A stretch of 64,000 bases of DNA from Schizochytrium sp. TIO01 (taxonomy: Eukaryota > Sar > Bigyra > Thraustochytrida > Thraustochytriidae), in the NCBI GenBank assembly GCA_004764695.1, contig SMSO01000033.1:1441001-1505000 (forward strand), given 5' to 3'. Below, in pieces: positions 48,001-58,158 of the stretch. The number at the start of each line of letters is the position of its first letter. Positions within the stretch are counted from its first letter, which is position 1. A program made the translations under genes and the position numbers. The notes under the pieces are model-generated. The model was not told the origin of the DNA and ran no database searches. It worked only from the letters and a program-made list of their open reading frames with translations.

Positions 48001-48619
48001 GCGAATACATTTGCACTCCGGGTTGATTACTTGCACATCCATCTGTCGCGGTGGAGCGTGAGAGGGAAGGAATTCCACCTCCGCTACCGACTGCTAGGCC
48101 TCTTCTAGCTTAGACTGCTGGTTACACTCAGCAATTACACTGCCTACTACCTACTGCTGGTAGTGAGTGTGCCTTCTTGGCTGTAAGTAGTGGTAGCTCT
48201 TATCTTATCCTATACTACTGAGTACAGTCGCCGCCTTCAGAGGGTAATAGCCGCAGCAGTTCTCCATTGGCGGACTCCGCTCTCTCCTAGGCTTGTGACA
48301 CGGTCTTCGACAGGGCGTAGACAAGGTCAAGACTTGGTCGTGACCAAATCCAGATCTCCAACTGAACGCGAAGCTTGAGTGCAAAGGAGTTTAGGCAAAG
48401 TGGTACTGCGTGCGAACCACGAAAACTTGCTGCACCCTCGCTGAGCAAAAGGTAGAGGCACCCTTGCCTTGAAGCTACCGACTGTCCGTCTATACACCTT
48501 ACAAACCCAGCTTCTTCGTAACTTCCGGAGGTGTGACCAACCAATCTGCAAAGAGAAGCAGAAATCACTTTGGGCTTGCTGCGTTGGCATTGAACAAGAA
48601 GTAAAACAGGATTTGCAAG

Positions 48620-49003
48620 ATGACCGCAGTTCTTGGACAACACTACGAGGCGAAGATGAAGGCGTGCCTTCGCTACGATGATGAGGGCGATGACCTTGCC
48701 CAGGTTCTTGCTGTGCGCATGGAGTCTCTCTGCACACTTTGCCCCGACTTCTTGCTTGCAGCTGTCCTTGAAGGCGTGCTGGGTGAGATTGTCATGGACC
48801 TTTCAGAGGATCGCCTCGAGGAGGTCACTCGCCGCCTCAAAAACAGCCACAAGCCCGCAAACGCGGCAGGATTCCGTATCGGCATGAAGGTCCTTGAGGA
48901 TTGTGTCGAAGAGGGTCCCAAGGTCTTCTTCAAGCGCCTCTCAGCCATGTCCGCCGCCGACATGGCTCTCTGGCGTGGCGACCTGGAGAACCTCTCTTTG
49001 TGA
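48620..49003 (+). CDS. Small orphan protein, 127 residues, probably highly expressed
   Basis: I do not recognise a family. The product is short, acidic and largely helical in look, with three Cys in the first half and a patterned middle (LEGVLGEIVMDLSEDRLEEV). It has no signal peptide, transmembrane segment or low-complexity run. Codon use is biased toward C- and G-ending codons (CTT, CTC, GAG, AAG), like the glycyl-tRNA synthetase gene and unlike the spacer around it, so I take it as real. The start is the first ATG of the frame (GCAAGATGACC). The sequence just before it, TTTGCAAG, could be a splice acceptor, so an upstream exon cannot be excluded. Confidence 0.65.
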   Translation: MTAVLGQHYEAKMKACLRYDDEGDDLAQVLAVRMESLCTLCPDFLLAAVLEGVLGEIVMDLSEDRLEEVTRRLKNSHKPANAAGFRIGMKVLEDCVEEGPKVFFKRLSAMSAADMALWRGDLENLSL

Positions 49004-49639
49004 TAGATTGGATTGTTTGTTCGACGTTCTTCCAACGTTTGATCCACTACACAATGTGCCTCTAGCTCTAATGCCAAGGCGATCTGATTTCCTCTGAAGA
49101 GCTGGGAAAGGCGGGAGGAATTTGGTTTGTTTCCCCTCTCTCTCCCTCTTCTGATCGAGCAAAGCTTCTCATTCTAGTGATTCGGTACATCTACACATAA
49201 TAGATGGCGGTTTCACAGATGTATAAGCCACTTGTGCTCCCATCTTTAAACGCTTGGCGAGCATACATGCAGCCAGGAATGTATGCCCCCGTCAAGTATG
49301 ACTTATGATCCACAATTATATCACACCAGGTAGTAGCCTTGAATATGTCATTCAAGCAGTTTTAAAACATTAGATTTATCATATACTCTTTCAACCATTT
49401 CGCGACTTCATTTTGCTTGCCCTTGGTTGTGAATACTCAATGACAATTCTTCGGTAGTCAATGCATCAAATGAGAACCGCGCTACGACCTCGATATATAT
49501 GTATATATATATATATATCTAATGATATAAAAAGATGGAATAGTTGCCAAACATATTTGAAAGCATAAGAGAACATTCTTATTTCAATTTGTCCGCAGAA
49601 GAAAAACAGTAGCATATTATTGCAAGTGTACGAAAAACA
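49004..49639. other. Convergent spacer with AT dinucleotide tract
   Basis: 636 bases between two convergent genes. Contains an (AT)n tract at 49494-49520. No gene is supported. Confidence 0.6.
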
Positions 49640-52054
49640 TTACTTCATTTGAGCCATAGCCGAGGAGACAAAATCAAACTTGTCAGGTTGGGCGGGCTTG
49701 GACTGTTGCGTAGAAGACGAAGATCCAGGGCCATTGTACTGGTGTGCCTTGGTAACGCCATTTTGGTTCATTCCCATGTAACCATTTTGAATTTGCTGGG
49801 GCATCATTTGCTGTTGCGACATGGGGAATTGAGCTTGACCCTGGGGATGCTGCTGCTGTTGTTGTTGTTGCATCATCATTGCAAATAGCTGCTGCTGTTG
49901 CTGAGGAGGAGGCATGTTCATTCCAAGTTGCTGCTGCATCTGGAGAAATTGCTGGAATTGCTGAAATTGTGCGTTCTGTTGAATTTGTTGCGGATTCATT
50001 TGCGGCATGGATGGCACATTAACGTTTTGAGCAGGAGCGTATGTCGTTGTTGAGGATGTACTCGCATTTGGTGCCATCAAGTTATCGAAAGCGCTACCTA
50101 CTTGATCCGATGACGAAGAGCTTGCACGAACTACTGGTACGGAGGAGGAAGAAGAAGAAGTCGAGGGCATTGATAATGACATTAAATCATTTCCCATACC
50201 ATTAGTATGCTGACTGTTCGCTACAGTTGAGGAAGGTCCTCCGCCACCGATAAAATCGAATCCTGTGCTGCCTTCGCCCCCACTTGTAGAAGTAGCTGTG
50301 TTGGAGGCAATTGAGAGAGCCTGCAATTGACTGGCTAAATGCTCGGCCTTAGCAGATGCTCCATTGCCGCCCCCAAGTAAAGATTCCAGATCGATGGCAC
50401 CGGATGAACTATTGCCAGAGTTTTGCGGAGCTGAGTCATCGTCCCCATATAAGAGATCAGAATCGTTACTAGAGCTATTACTTTGAGCAGGAGCAGCAGG
50501 GGCTGAAGCCTTCATCTGCAAGTTCCCAAACATACTTCCTCCTCCAGCTGCAACTGGCGTGGGCACAGGTTCGCTTTCTTCTGTGGGAACCGGGGCCTCA
50601 TACAAGTCTTGTTTAGGACTATCGAAATTGAGTAGATCTTGATCATTGCTCGCGTTTGTATACGAGGTCGAACTTGATGACTGCTGCTGCTGTTGCAAAG
50701 TCTCATTGTTGCTGTCAACTTCTTCACCGTACAAAAGGGCCCAAACCTTTTGTGTGCGAGTACGAACCATAGGCTGAGATGACTGACGGAGGTCCTCAAG
50801 AATCTCTGCATGTTCATCCAAATAGTCTACAAAAGCTTCAAGATCTTCTGCCTGAATCAGTGCCTCACATACGCAGAGTGCCTTATGCTGAGACTTCCAC
50901 TCCCCCGAAGATAACTTCTCGTACAATATTGGCATGACAACTTGGGCGTCAAGGGTTTTGCATGCGCTTAAGAAAGCAGTGAGCTTCTCACGCGATGGAA
51001 CCGGTCGTACACCTCCACGGCTGCAAAGCTCATCCACAAGAGAGCGTTCATAGCGTCCATCAGACACTGTCGTGCTTGGACTAGCTGCGCTGCTCGATGC
51101 CGCGTAAGAGGAGTTCACCTGACGAGGGCTACGAGGATCAGCGCCTCCAGAGTTACCCCACGGTCCAGACTGACCAAACGTAGAAGGGCCACTAGACAAC
51201 ATACTGCTGTTCCCAGTACCTGGTCCTGCGTAGCTACCCTGATTAGAAGCGTAAGAGCTTCCCGGGCCAGCATAAGATCCAGAATCATGGCGCGATGGTG
51301 CATTACGCTTTTTATCAGATCCAAGCCATTGCTGGATACCAGCAGTAGCTGCTGACTTTGCTGCCTTGTCTGAGTACTCGTCAATGCGATCCTTCACGCG
51401 ATCCATAAAGCCCTTTGGCTGGTTTCGTGGGTCTTTAAAGTTAGGGTTGCCAATGCCATGGTAGCGGTTTCCACTTGCCGATGATGACATCCCACTGTAA
51501 CCACCCATGGACGAACTACTGCTGCCAGCCCCACCATAACGAGCGGCGTCAACCTGGGGGGAGTGATAGTTGCGAGCTGCATCATCGTAGTGAGAAGAAG
51601 CATCGGGGGCAATCCCGGGTGCAGGGTTTGCTCCATAGCCCTGAATTCGCTGAGCAAGAGCGCTGTTACTGGAGGTAACCTCAGTGGAGTTGTCAAAGAT
51701 GGCTTCCAAAGCATCCTTGGCGGCCTCGCGCACAACACGATACGGCTGGTCGCCCTTGAGAGGGTCTGCAGGACCTGTGAATTGTAGGCAAGATTTTACC
51801 TCACTTACAGCCCCTGTGGACTGGATCGTTCTACGGAATGACGGGTCACCCCTCCGGCACACGTGTTTAATCATGAGAAGTACCTTGTGTTTCACCACAG
51901 GTTCCTTGCGTTTAAGCCTATCCATGAGAAATTTAACCACTTTCTGTGTCACGTCCTGGCCTTCCTGCGTCATTTTTGCTACTTCGCCGTAAAGGTATCC
52001 AGGCGTCGGCGAATCCTCCGAAGAGGTCGCCTTTGTCAGCGTGGTCCTATTCAT
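49640..52054 (-). CDS. Tepsin / MTV1-like ENTH-VHS adaptor protein (AP-4 accessory)
   Basis: Tepsin and plant MTV1 are trans-Golgi coat accessory proteins; tepsin binds the AP-4 complex. The predicted protein has 804 residues. An ENTH/VHS-like helical domain fills about residues 1-125, with the family-typical run VVKHKVLLMIKHVCRRG and the string GPADPLKGDQPYRVVREAAK. A second VHS-like domain lies at about 340-445 (LVDELCSRGGVRPVPSREKL to RTRTQKVWALLYGEE). Between and after these are long disordered Ser/Gly-rich stretches, and the last 130 residues are Gln- and Met-rich. GSMFGNLQM near residue 513 resembles a hydrophobic AP-4-binding motif, but the match is loose. Single exon, uninterrupted. 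AP-4 is absent from most fungi, which bears on the organism. Confidence 0.85.
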   Translation of the reverse strand: MNRTTLTKATSSEDSPTPGYLYGEVAKMTQEGQDVTQKVVKFLMDRLKRKEPVVKHKVLLMIKHVCRRGDPSFRRTIQSTGAVSEVKSCLQFTGPADPLKGDQPYRVVREAAKDALEAIFDNSTEVTSSNSALAQRIQGYGANPAPGIAPDASSHYDDAARNYHSPQVDAARYGGAGSSSSSMGGYSGMSSSASGNRYHGIGNPNFKDPRNQPKGFMDRVKDRIDEYSDKAAKSAATAGIQQWLGSDKKRNAPSRHDSGSYAGPGSSYASNQGSYAGPGTGNSSMLSSGPSTFGQSGPWGNSGGADPRSPRQVNSSYAASSSAASPSTTVSDGRYERSLVDELCSRGGVRPVPSREKLTAFLSACKTLDAQVVMPILYEKLSSGEWKSQHKALCVCEALIQAEDLEAFVDYLDEHAEILEDLRQSSQPMVRTRTQKVWALLYGEEVDSNNETLQQQQQSSSSTSYTNASNDQDLLNFDSPKQDLYEAPVPTEESEPVPTPVAAGGGSMFGNLQMKASAPAAPAQSNSSSNDSDLLYGDDDSAPQNSGNSSSGAIDLESLLGGGNGASAKAEHLASQLQALSIASNTATSTSGGEGSTGFDFIGGGGPSSTVANSQHTNGMGNDLMSLSMPSTSSSSSSVPVVRASSSSSDQVGSAFDNLMAPNASTSSTTTYAPAQNVNVPSMPQMNPQQIQQNAQFQQFQQFLQMQQQLGMNMPPPQQQQQLFAMMMQQQQQQQHPQGQAQFPMSQQQMMPQQIQNGYMGMNQNGVTKAHQYNGPGSSSSTQQSKPAQPDKFDFVSSAMAQMK

Positions 52055-54417
52055 CTTGCTCCTTTGCAGTCAATACGAAACACTCTACCTTGCAAATGAA
52101 TATCAAAGTTAACTCGTCACTCCCAGTATCTAGAATTCCTAGCTCTCAATATCTATCTATTTCCCACCACGCTCAATCTGTACAACCTTGAAATGTTCTT
52201 CCAGTTGTGCTCACTTAATTAATTGCTCAATAGGCCTTTACAATTCGCACGACCGATGTGCTCCAGCAAACAACTCTACTACTCTAGTAGTGAAGATTGC
52301 ACAGTCTAGTTAGCAGCCAACCAGATGGCCAAGCAAACAAATAACAACCAATTCTTTCAAACTCCGACTCAAACAATCTCCACAGCGCACGCGTAGGCCG
52401 CAGGCGGGGTGTTTCAGTTGCGGGGCTCCGATTCCTAAAGACAGCTAAGCCGCCCCGATCTATATCTTAAGAGAATCTTGTCAGAATATACTTCGTCTCA
52501 CTACTGGAGATATCCACGTTCGTGGCGTCGTGGTCGCTGACCTCAAGGGTGTCACTGTTGACGTTGTTGACGCAGTTTCTGTTTCTGTTACTGTTGCTAT
52601 TGTAGTTGTTGTCTTAATAAATGCAACTAAGAAAGAAAAAGAGGTGGGAGTCGCGACGCCAGAGAAGCTTGGGTTCTCGCGATTGCTGCTTTTGCTGCAC
52701 TCTTGGGGTGTCCCTGTAGGCAAAGAGATCAGCAATGGAGGTCCCCTTGGCCGAGTGGCTTAGGAGGATCCTGTCGGGTTTGCTGCGTACAAGTTTGCGG
52801 AGCGGGAGCTGAAGCAGACAGCAATTCAATTGAACCTCAGAAATGAGAAGAAAGAGAAATGAACGAACGAACGAACGAAGATGATGAGGACCAACGCGAC
52901 GCTCTTGACGACAGAACGACAAGGGACTGGCGTATTCCTCAGAAACCTGAGCAAATACAGCACCCCTTGTAGAGCCAAACAGTCGCCGCCAGGTTCCTAC
53001 TGCAGGGACCACGCGCGAGCCGAGTCGTTTGAGTTGTATCTATGCAAGGTTGTTTTTCTAATCTACGTTTAAACTATCCTACCTATATAGGAGTAGGTAG
53101 TATGTAGGAGGCACAGGAAAACAAGCATAGACCTAAATAGGTTATAAGAGATTTAAAGTGAACTATAAGAATTTATATAATAGAGTATACTGAAAAGATT
53201 TAGTATATCGTAGAGGACAAGGATCAAAGCGCTACTTTTATACTCTCTGGTGGAGCGATGAGATTTCAAGCTTGGTCGGCTTTTGACAAACATCAAAAGC
53301 CACTATTAAACCTCGAAACGGTTGTCAAGATATTTTCATCTTCATCCTTGCTAGTAGAACCAGAGCTAGGTCTTCTCGTCGGTCTTCTGTGGAAGAAGTG
53401 GCTGCTCTAGGTGGTTGATTCTGTTCTCGAATTAACTTACTGCTGCCAATTTCGTTTGTTGGAACACTTAGGCTACGTTAGTGAGGAACCTGAAGAGAAC
53501 GAGTGGAACGACCAACGTGACATGATCTGTGGGAGGCTAGGGTTTTAGGTGATGGGAAGCTAGCTAAGATACTTTGGCGCGGATATATAGAGGAGGCAGA
53601 GAACAGATAAAGATTAGCCAGAACAGGTGGGTTACCCCTGGTAGAGCATGAGGTTGCCATGACATTTTGTCATGCAGGTTCATGACGGGTCTAAAGAACT
53701 ATCTAGAAATTCGGAATTCACGGAGTTGGTTAAGTTGCGAAACATTCTTGATTTGCACGAAAGTTGATTTGCAGCGAGGGCTATCTGAAATAAATCTACA
53801 GCCGTGGCATGAGAAATCTTGCCTCGTCCCAAAAGTAGAAGATATCCAGGCACGTGAAGAGAGCTCTTGCTTCGAATTCTCCCTTTTCATGAAGATGATG
53901 TCTAATCGGCAAGTCTGAAATAGCGGGCGGTATACAGAGAACTAGATAGTTTAATATGTCGATTGCTGAATCGTTTGCAATTGGTGCGGCAGTTTGCAAT
54001 CAATGAATAGGTCTGCCAACTTGGATCAATGTCGGCATAACAGCAAACGAATGACATCTTGATCTGCATGCATTTTTGTGTGTTCAAAAGACCAAAGCAT
54101 AATTTATAAGTAAGCCAAGACAATGAGTATGACATATGGCTATGCATGGTTCCTTCTTATTTTTTATTTGCTTTTGTCACTAGCAAACATAATTGGTGAA
54201 AACTGTCTTCCCAATAATTTCTCTTCGTTCCTTAAAAGCTGTTTTCAACGCTTTCAAAGAATACTATTAGTACCTGCACTAATCAATAGGCTAGGACCAG
54301 TCAAATAAGTAAAGAGATCAACTTGCAGAGTGAAACAAAGGTTGGCTACTTATTTTCTTGCAGTCCTTGTTTTTACACGCAGAACAGCGCCACAAGTTCG
54401 CAGCAAAGGTGCTAAAT
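52055..54417. other. Divergent spacer between tepsin-like and His-Gly-tail genes
   Basis: 2.4 kb without a supportable gene. A GTT-rich low-complexity patch lies at 52540-52620. TCCTACCTATATAGGAGTAGGTAG at 53077-53100 has dyad symmetry at its left half. A tRNA-like A-box at 52745 has no matching arms. Part of each end must be promoter or leader for the two outward-facing genes. Confidence 0.5.
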
Positions 54418-56439
54418 ATGGGTGCTCTTGACAATAGCGACCTCCATGCGATTCTGGCTTCCTTGGACCTGGATGGAACTGCTGTCACACAGGATGCCGG
54501 CCAGGGTTTAAGCAGCCAAGTAGATGAAAATCCTTTAGTCATCCCTGATGAGCTCTTCGATGTTCTTGGGGAGGTTGTTGAAGTATCTTGCGACACAGAG
54601 AATCTTGAGAACGCCCCAATCGCGGAGAAAATTTTGCAGAAGCTTGAAACGAGAGGCTCGGCTCATGAGATCCTCATGATTGCCTGTGCTGTGCTTGGTC
54701 AAGACCAGCTTAAAACCTTGCCAGGAAAATTGCGTCTCCTGAAGACAGTCACACTTTCATGCTCTAGGTCAGCCAATGCTGGTCGAACATCGTCAGCTAA
54801 ACGGAGGTCGAAGATCCTCATGGACTGTGTATGGATATTTGAACGCTGCTTTACATCACCCTCTCTGGCTCCGTCAGAAATACTTGCGGAAGGGTATTCC
54901 CTTTTAGCAAGTTCCTTTGATAGCTATACCCAGTTCCAAGACATGCATGAGCTTGTGGGTAGGCTCGTCTGCCAGACCCTGGGTAGCTGCGTTGGTGCGG
55001 CTCCAAGCCATGGCTTTTTTCACTCAAAGGGGATCCAGGCTGCTCCCAAGATTCTGGAACGTGCCAACGTCAGCACTTGGCGTGAGTTGGTCGCTATTCG
55101 AGATAATCAACGTCGTCACAACGAACTAATTGAACGTCGAAAAGCACGCTATGCTGAATTTGAGGTTGCCAGTGGCTCTGATCAAGAAAATGAACACATT
55201 TTAGACAAAGACTTATTAGTTGAATGGGATGAGAGCGGTTTAGCATGCTTGCTGCTCATTATTTCTTCGTCACCTGCCCATGAGCAAGTGTGGTTTCCGT
55301 CTGTATTGTCACTAGCAGAGAAGATCCACCTTATTACGCCCTTCGCGATGCATCTTCTTAGTATTCGATCCTCACAATTTGCTGCAGAGCGTGGTGTTGA
55401 GCTTGCATCTTTTGCAGTGCGCTACGGAGATCGCGGGGCTTTGGCAGAAGTTGCAGTTGAGACTCCACAGGGTAACGCAATGCAAAATCTGAGCGTAGGG
55501 CTCGCAAACTACGCATCCTCACATCCTGTTGCAGAACGTCGCTATGATGCTGTAAAAGTATTGGTACGGCTGTTCGATCTAGCTTGTGGACCAATTTCAG
55601 ATCCAGGAATGATTCAGCAGGATGCAGGTGGTGTGGGCCTCTTGAAAAGGGTATATCAACGATGCATGTTTCCCCAGCCCCGCGCCTTAGTGATTGACCA
55701 TCTACGTCGCCACGTGGCTTCAAGCTGGAATGCAGACATCAATGCCCGGGTTGCTGAATTCACAGCAAAACTTTTAACAGGGTTTGCGGAAGATTTTGGC
55801 GATGTGGAAGCGCAAGGAGATGAAGTTATTTCTGTCTTAGTTCTTGTGCGTCTTCTGGCAGCACGGGGGTGTTTTGCCAACGAGGATGTGCTGCAAGCCG
55901 CTGGTCAGTCTTGTGAAAATCTTCTTATTGATCTTCAAAAGATGCAGCAAGAGATGATGAGCAACTTTTCATCTGCGAACGCATCTGTGGAAGAATCGAT
56001 TGCTCAGTCATTGAGCGAGTCATCAGATCAGACACATTCACATGATCATTCGCATACGCATTCACATAGTCATGGTCATGGTCATGGTCATGGACATGGA
56101 CACGGACATGGACATGGACATGGACATGGACATGAACATGGACATGGGCATAGTCATGGAATAGCCAAGAGATCAAATGATAATAACGTATCATCGCAGG
56201 TGGAGCCTGATCTTAGGTCTCCGTCATACGAAATTCGAACCCCAGATGCAGTTGATGTTTCTAATCGAAGCGATGCTCCATTCCACATGCCAACACGGCC
56301 GCCCCCGAATCCTGGTTTTCAAATGATGAAATTTGCATTATTAGAAGACGCACTTCTCTTAGCGAAAGCTAGCTTGCAGGAACAACAACAGCGCCACTTA
56401 CAAGAGTACTTAGCACGTCAGCAACAAAACAAGCAATAG
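54418..56439 (+). CDS. Helical-repeat protein, possibly glomulin/ALF4-like, with C-terminal His-Gly tract
   Basis: The first ATG is at 54418 (MGALDNSDLHA); the frame upstream opens only from TTG. The protein has 673 residues. Residues 1-520 look like an all-helical armadillo or HEAT-like fold (for example LACLLLIISSSPAHEQVWFP, then RAEFAAK-type helices and RALVIDHLRRHVASSWNADI). The region resembles glomulin, an inhibitor of cullin-RING ligase that binds RBX1, but this rests on a vague memory of the family and is weak. At about residues 541-580 a run of His alternates with Gly, Ser, Asp and Thr, coded by CATGGT/CATGGA units. The C-terminus is Gln-rich. There is no signal peptide. If it is glomulin-like, the tract is an addition not usual in that family. 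Confidence 0.7.
   Translation: MGALDNSDLHAILASLDLDGTAVTQDAGQGLSSQVDENPLVIPDELFDVLGEVVEVSCDTENLENAPIAEKILQKLETRGSAHEILMIACAVLGQDQLKTLPGKLRLLKTVTLSCSRSANAGRTSSAKRRSKILMDCVWIFERCFTSPSLAPSEILAEGYSLLASSFDSYTQFQDMHELVGRLVCQTLGSCVGAAPSHGFFHSKGIQAAPKILERANVSTWRELVAIRDNQRRHNELIERRKARYAEFEVASGSDQENEHILDKDLLVEWDESGLACLLLIISSSPAHEQVWFPSVLSLAEKIHLITPFAMHLLSIRSSQFAAERGVELASFAVRYGDRGALAEVAVETPQGNAMQNLSVGLANYASSHPVAERRYDAVKVLVRLFDLACGPISDPGMIQQDAGGVGLLKRVYQRCMFPQPRALVIDHLRRHVASSWNADINARVAEFTAKLLTGFAEDFGDVEAQGDEVISVLVLVRLLAARGCFANEDVLQAAGQSCENLLIDLQKMQQEMMSNFSSANASVEESIAQSLSESSDQTHSHDHSHTHSHSHGHGHGHGHGHGHGHGHGHGHEHGHGHSHGIAKRSNDNNVSSQVEPDLRSPSYEIRTPDAVDVSNRSDAPFHMPTRPPPNPGFQMMKFALLEDALLLAKASLQEQQQRHLQEYLARQQQNKQ
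56041..56160 (+). repeat. CATGGA/CATGGT hexanucleotide minisatellite coding for His-Gly
   Basis: About twenty 6-base units with drift (CATGAT, CATTCG and CATAGT at the edges). All are whole codons, so length changes keep the frame. Confidence 0.93.
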
Positions 56440-56616
56440 TCTGCACGCGTCATAACAATTTTGAAATTGGTCAGTAAGTGAATACTTGGTTTCAAAAAAA
56501 TTAAGAATCAAATTGAAAGCAAAATTTAGACTTAAATGCCGAAAATGGAACAACTAAAAAAGAGAAAGTCATGAGTAGAAGGGAGTGTACATTGACATGA
56601 AGTTGGATGTGAAACT

Positions 56617-58158
56617 TTATACCACACCAAGTTGCTGAGTACTGGACTCTTCTTCGGGGTGCGGAGAGGCGACGGGAAGCGCCACGGGTGGAGAATGATC
56701 CGATGTTGTAATATTGAACTCGTCGATGCTGTTGCACGGAGATTGGCGGCGGGGTGTCAGAGAACCATTGTTTCGGTAGTTCAAAAAGCCCTCGAGGAAG
56801 TTAATTTGCATGTAAGCATAAATTTGGGCCTTGGCATCATCAAATAAGTTGATGGGAGAACTCTTCGCATTGCAAAGAGCATCTTGGCTTGCCTGAGTCA
56901 ACTCAACCTTGTATGGCGCTAGAGGAGCTACAAAACGGGCAACCATGTTTCTAGATTCGCGTTGTCTCCACAATTTGTCCTCGCAGGCCTGGTACATTTC
57001 AATGGATTCATAGAAAAGAATAGGTTCAAGTGTGCCGTTGACTTCGAGGTAAGCAGTGAATTGTCGACGTTCGTTCGGGTCACGGAGAAGATCATCAAGC
57101 TGGATGTGGTGCATATCTGTGTCCTCAGGTGTCTCAAGGCGAAGCTCCTTGGTGCGTTTGTGGAAGAGTGTGGCTCTAGGCAGGTAGCTTGTGGTACTGT
57201 CACCTGAATCACTGGTTTCGTCAACATTTCTTATTACGCGCATTCTGTATGCGACCAGACCGACAAGTAGAGCAATCACACCGAGAATAGCGACGGGGAG
57301 AATAGCATAAATTGCCTTGAATTTGCTCTCTTCCTCGTCTCCAGAGCAGCTGCAGTTGGAGTCGTCCTCTGTCGGAATACATTCTGCAAGCGCGCTACGA
57401 CCTCCTGCGCATTCATAATTTTCGTATGTTGTGCTCACTGTAGCAGAAGAAGAGACTGGCTGGTAGCTCATAATAAGCCCCTCAAAGGAAACATCGGTGT
57501 CGGAGATAGCATTAGCAACAGCGATGATTACATGTTCTTTCTTGCCGGAAACGATTCTAGGAGTGGGGATAATCGAGACATAAGATGAAGTGCAATACTT
57601 ATTGCTGTAATTGCTGGCGATGAGATCCACGGCAACTTGGCTCGTGTAAGAAGAGCCTGTGTCGGAGTGGAAGTAGATTGAGGTCGCGAGATCACTGCTG
57701 TAGCGGACCTGAACGTTGACAGCTTTGCTCACGTCAACAATAGAAGAGTCGAGCACCCACTCTGCTGTGACGGAGTCCGAATCTCCATCAAGATAAATGC
57801 TGCGGGAGAGAAAGGGTCCACCACTTGCGATGTCGCATTCAGCAATGTACCCACCTTCAAGAGTGATGATTTCATTGGTGTATGTTTCATCTTTGTAGCT
57901 GTCCGGGTCAGCATCTTCATCCACGCCGTAAAGTTCTTCGTCATTATACTCCGTAATACAAACCCTGTTGAGAGTTGATAAGAAGGAATCGCCAATTGAA
58001 CAGGACTCCTGTGGTTGTCCGTCAAGAAGCTTTGCACAGAGAGTTTGAGTTTCTTCGTTGCTGAGACTCTCGCTTGAACTTGCACATGATTTGGCTCCGA
58101 GTACAAGTGACCACATGCCAACAAAGGCCACGGCCGTAAATTTCATATTGAAGCCCAT
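56617..58158 (-). CDS. Single-pass membrane protein with cytoplasmic RGS domain
   Basis: RGS domains speed GTP hydrolysis by G-alpha subunits. The first in-frame ATG is at 58158; a second at 58146 would give a neater signal peptide (MKFTAVAFVGMWSLVLGAKS). The lumenal or extracellular region spans about residues 25-275 and has paired Cys and Thr/Ser-rich beta-like stretches, ending near SNCSCSGDEEE. One transmembrane helix follows at about 279-304 (AILPVAILGVIALLVGLVAY), then RMRV. The cytoplasmic part holds an RGS-like domain at about 349-459: LLRDPNERRQFTAYLEVNG, LFYESIEMYQ, APLAPYKVELTQASQDAL, NLFDDAKAQIYAYM and FLEGFLNY. The C-terminal tail is Pro/Ser-rich. I do not recognise the extracellular domain. 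It ends 177 bases from the convergent gene. Confidence 0.8.
   Translation of the reverse strand: MGFNMKFTAVAFVGMWSLVLGAKSCASSSESLSNEETQTLCAKLLDGQPQESCSIGDSFLSTLNRVCITEYNDEELYGVDEDADPDSYKDETYTNEIITLEGGYIAECDIASGGPFLSRSIYLDGDSDSVTAEWVLDSSIVDVSKAVNVQVRYSSDLATSIYFHSDTGSSYTSQVAVDLIASNYSNKYCTSSYVSIIPTPRIVSGKKEHVIIAVANAISDTDVSFEGLIMSYQPVSSSATVSTTYENYECAGGRSALAECIPTEDDSNCSCSGDEEESKFKAIYAILPVAILGVIALLVGLVAYRMRVIRNVDETSDSGDSTTSYLPRATLFHKRTKELRLETPEDTDMHHIQLDDLLRDPNERRQFTAYLEVNGTLEPILFYESIEMYQACEDKLWRQRESRNMVARFVAPLAPYKVELTQASQDALCNAKSSPINLFDDAKAQIYAYMQINFLEGFLNYRNNGSLTPRRQSPCNSIDEFNITTSDHSPPVALPVASPHPEEESSTQQLGVV

Larger units (their letters stand above)
41634..48619. other. Seven-kilobase spacer with microsatellites; no firm gene
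   Basis: Short open frames occur on both strands and overlap each other, which argues against coding. Items seen: a GA-rich tract at 41905-41936; a GAAA microsatellite; repeats of TCAACTCWT at 43738-43797; an 18-base palindrome at 44568-44585; ACAA units at 47515-47536 and AAGC units at 47972-48000. The 45272-45652 frame (126 codons, basic, + strand) has no motif and is overlapped on both strands. From 47.6 kb onward the sequence is GC-richer and is probably the 5' leader of the small gene at 48620. A possible spliced exon on the minus strand near 44.3 kb is listed as a finding. Confidence 0.5.

Noticed and set aside
46860-48030. Several overlapping 60-100-codon frames on both strands
   Set aside because: Mutual overlap, non-ATG starts and no motifs; more likely leader or spacer sequence of higher GC.
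52741-52830. tRNA-like A-box (TGGCCGAGTGG) as in serine or leucine tRNA
   Set aside because: No B-box, acceptor stem or anticodon arm can be formed nearby.
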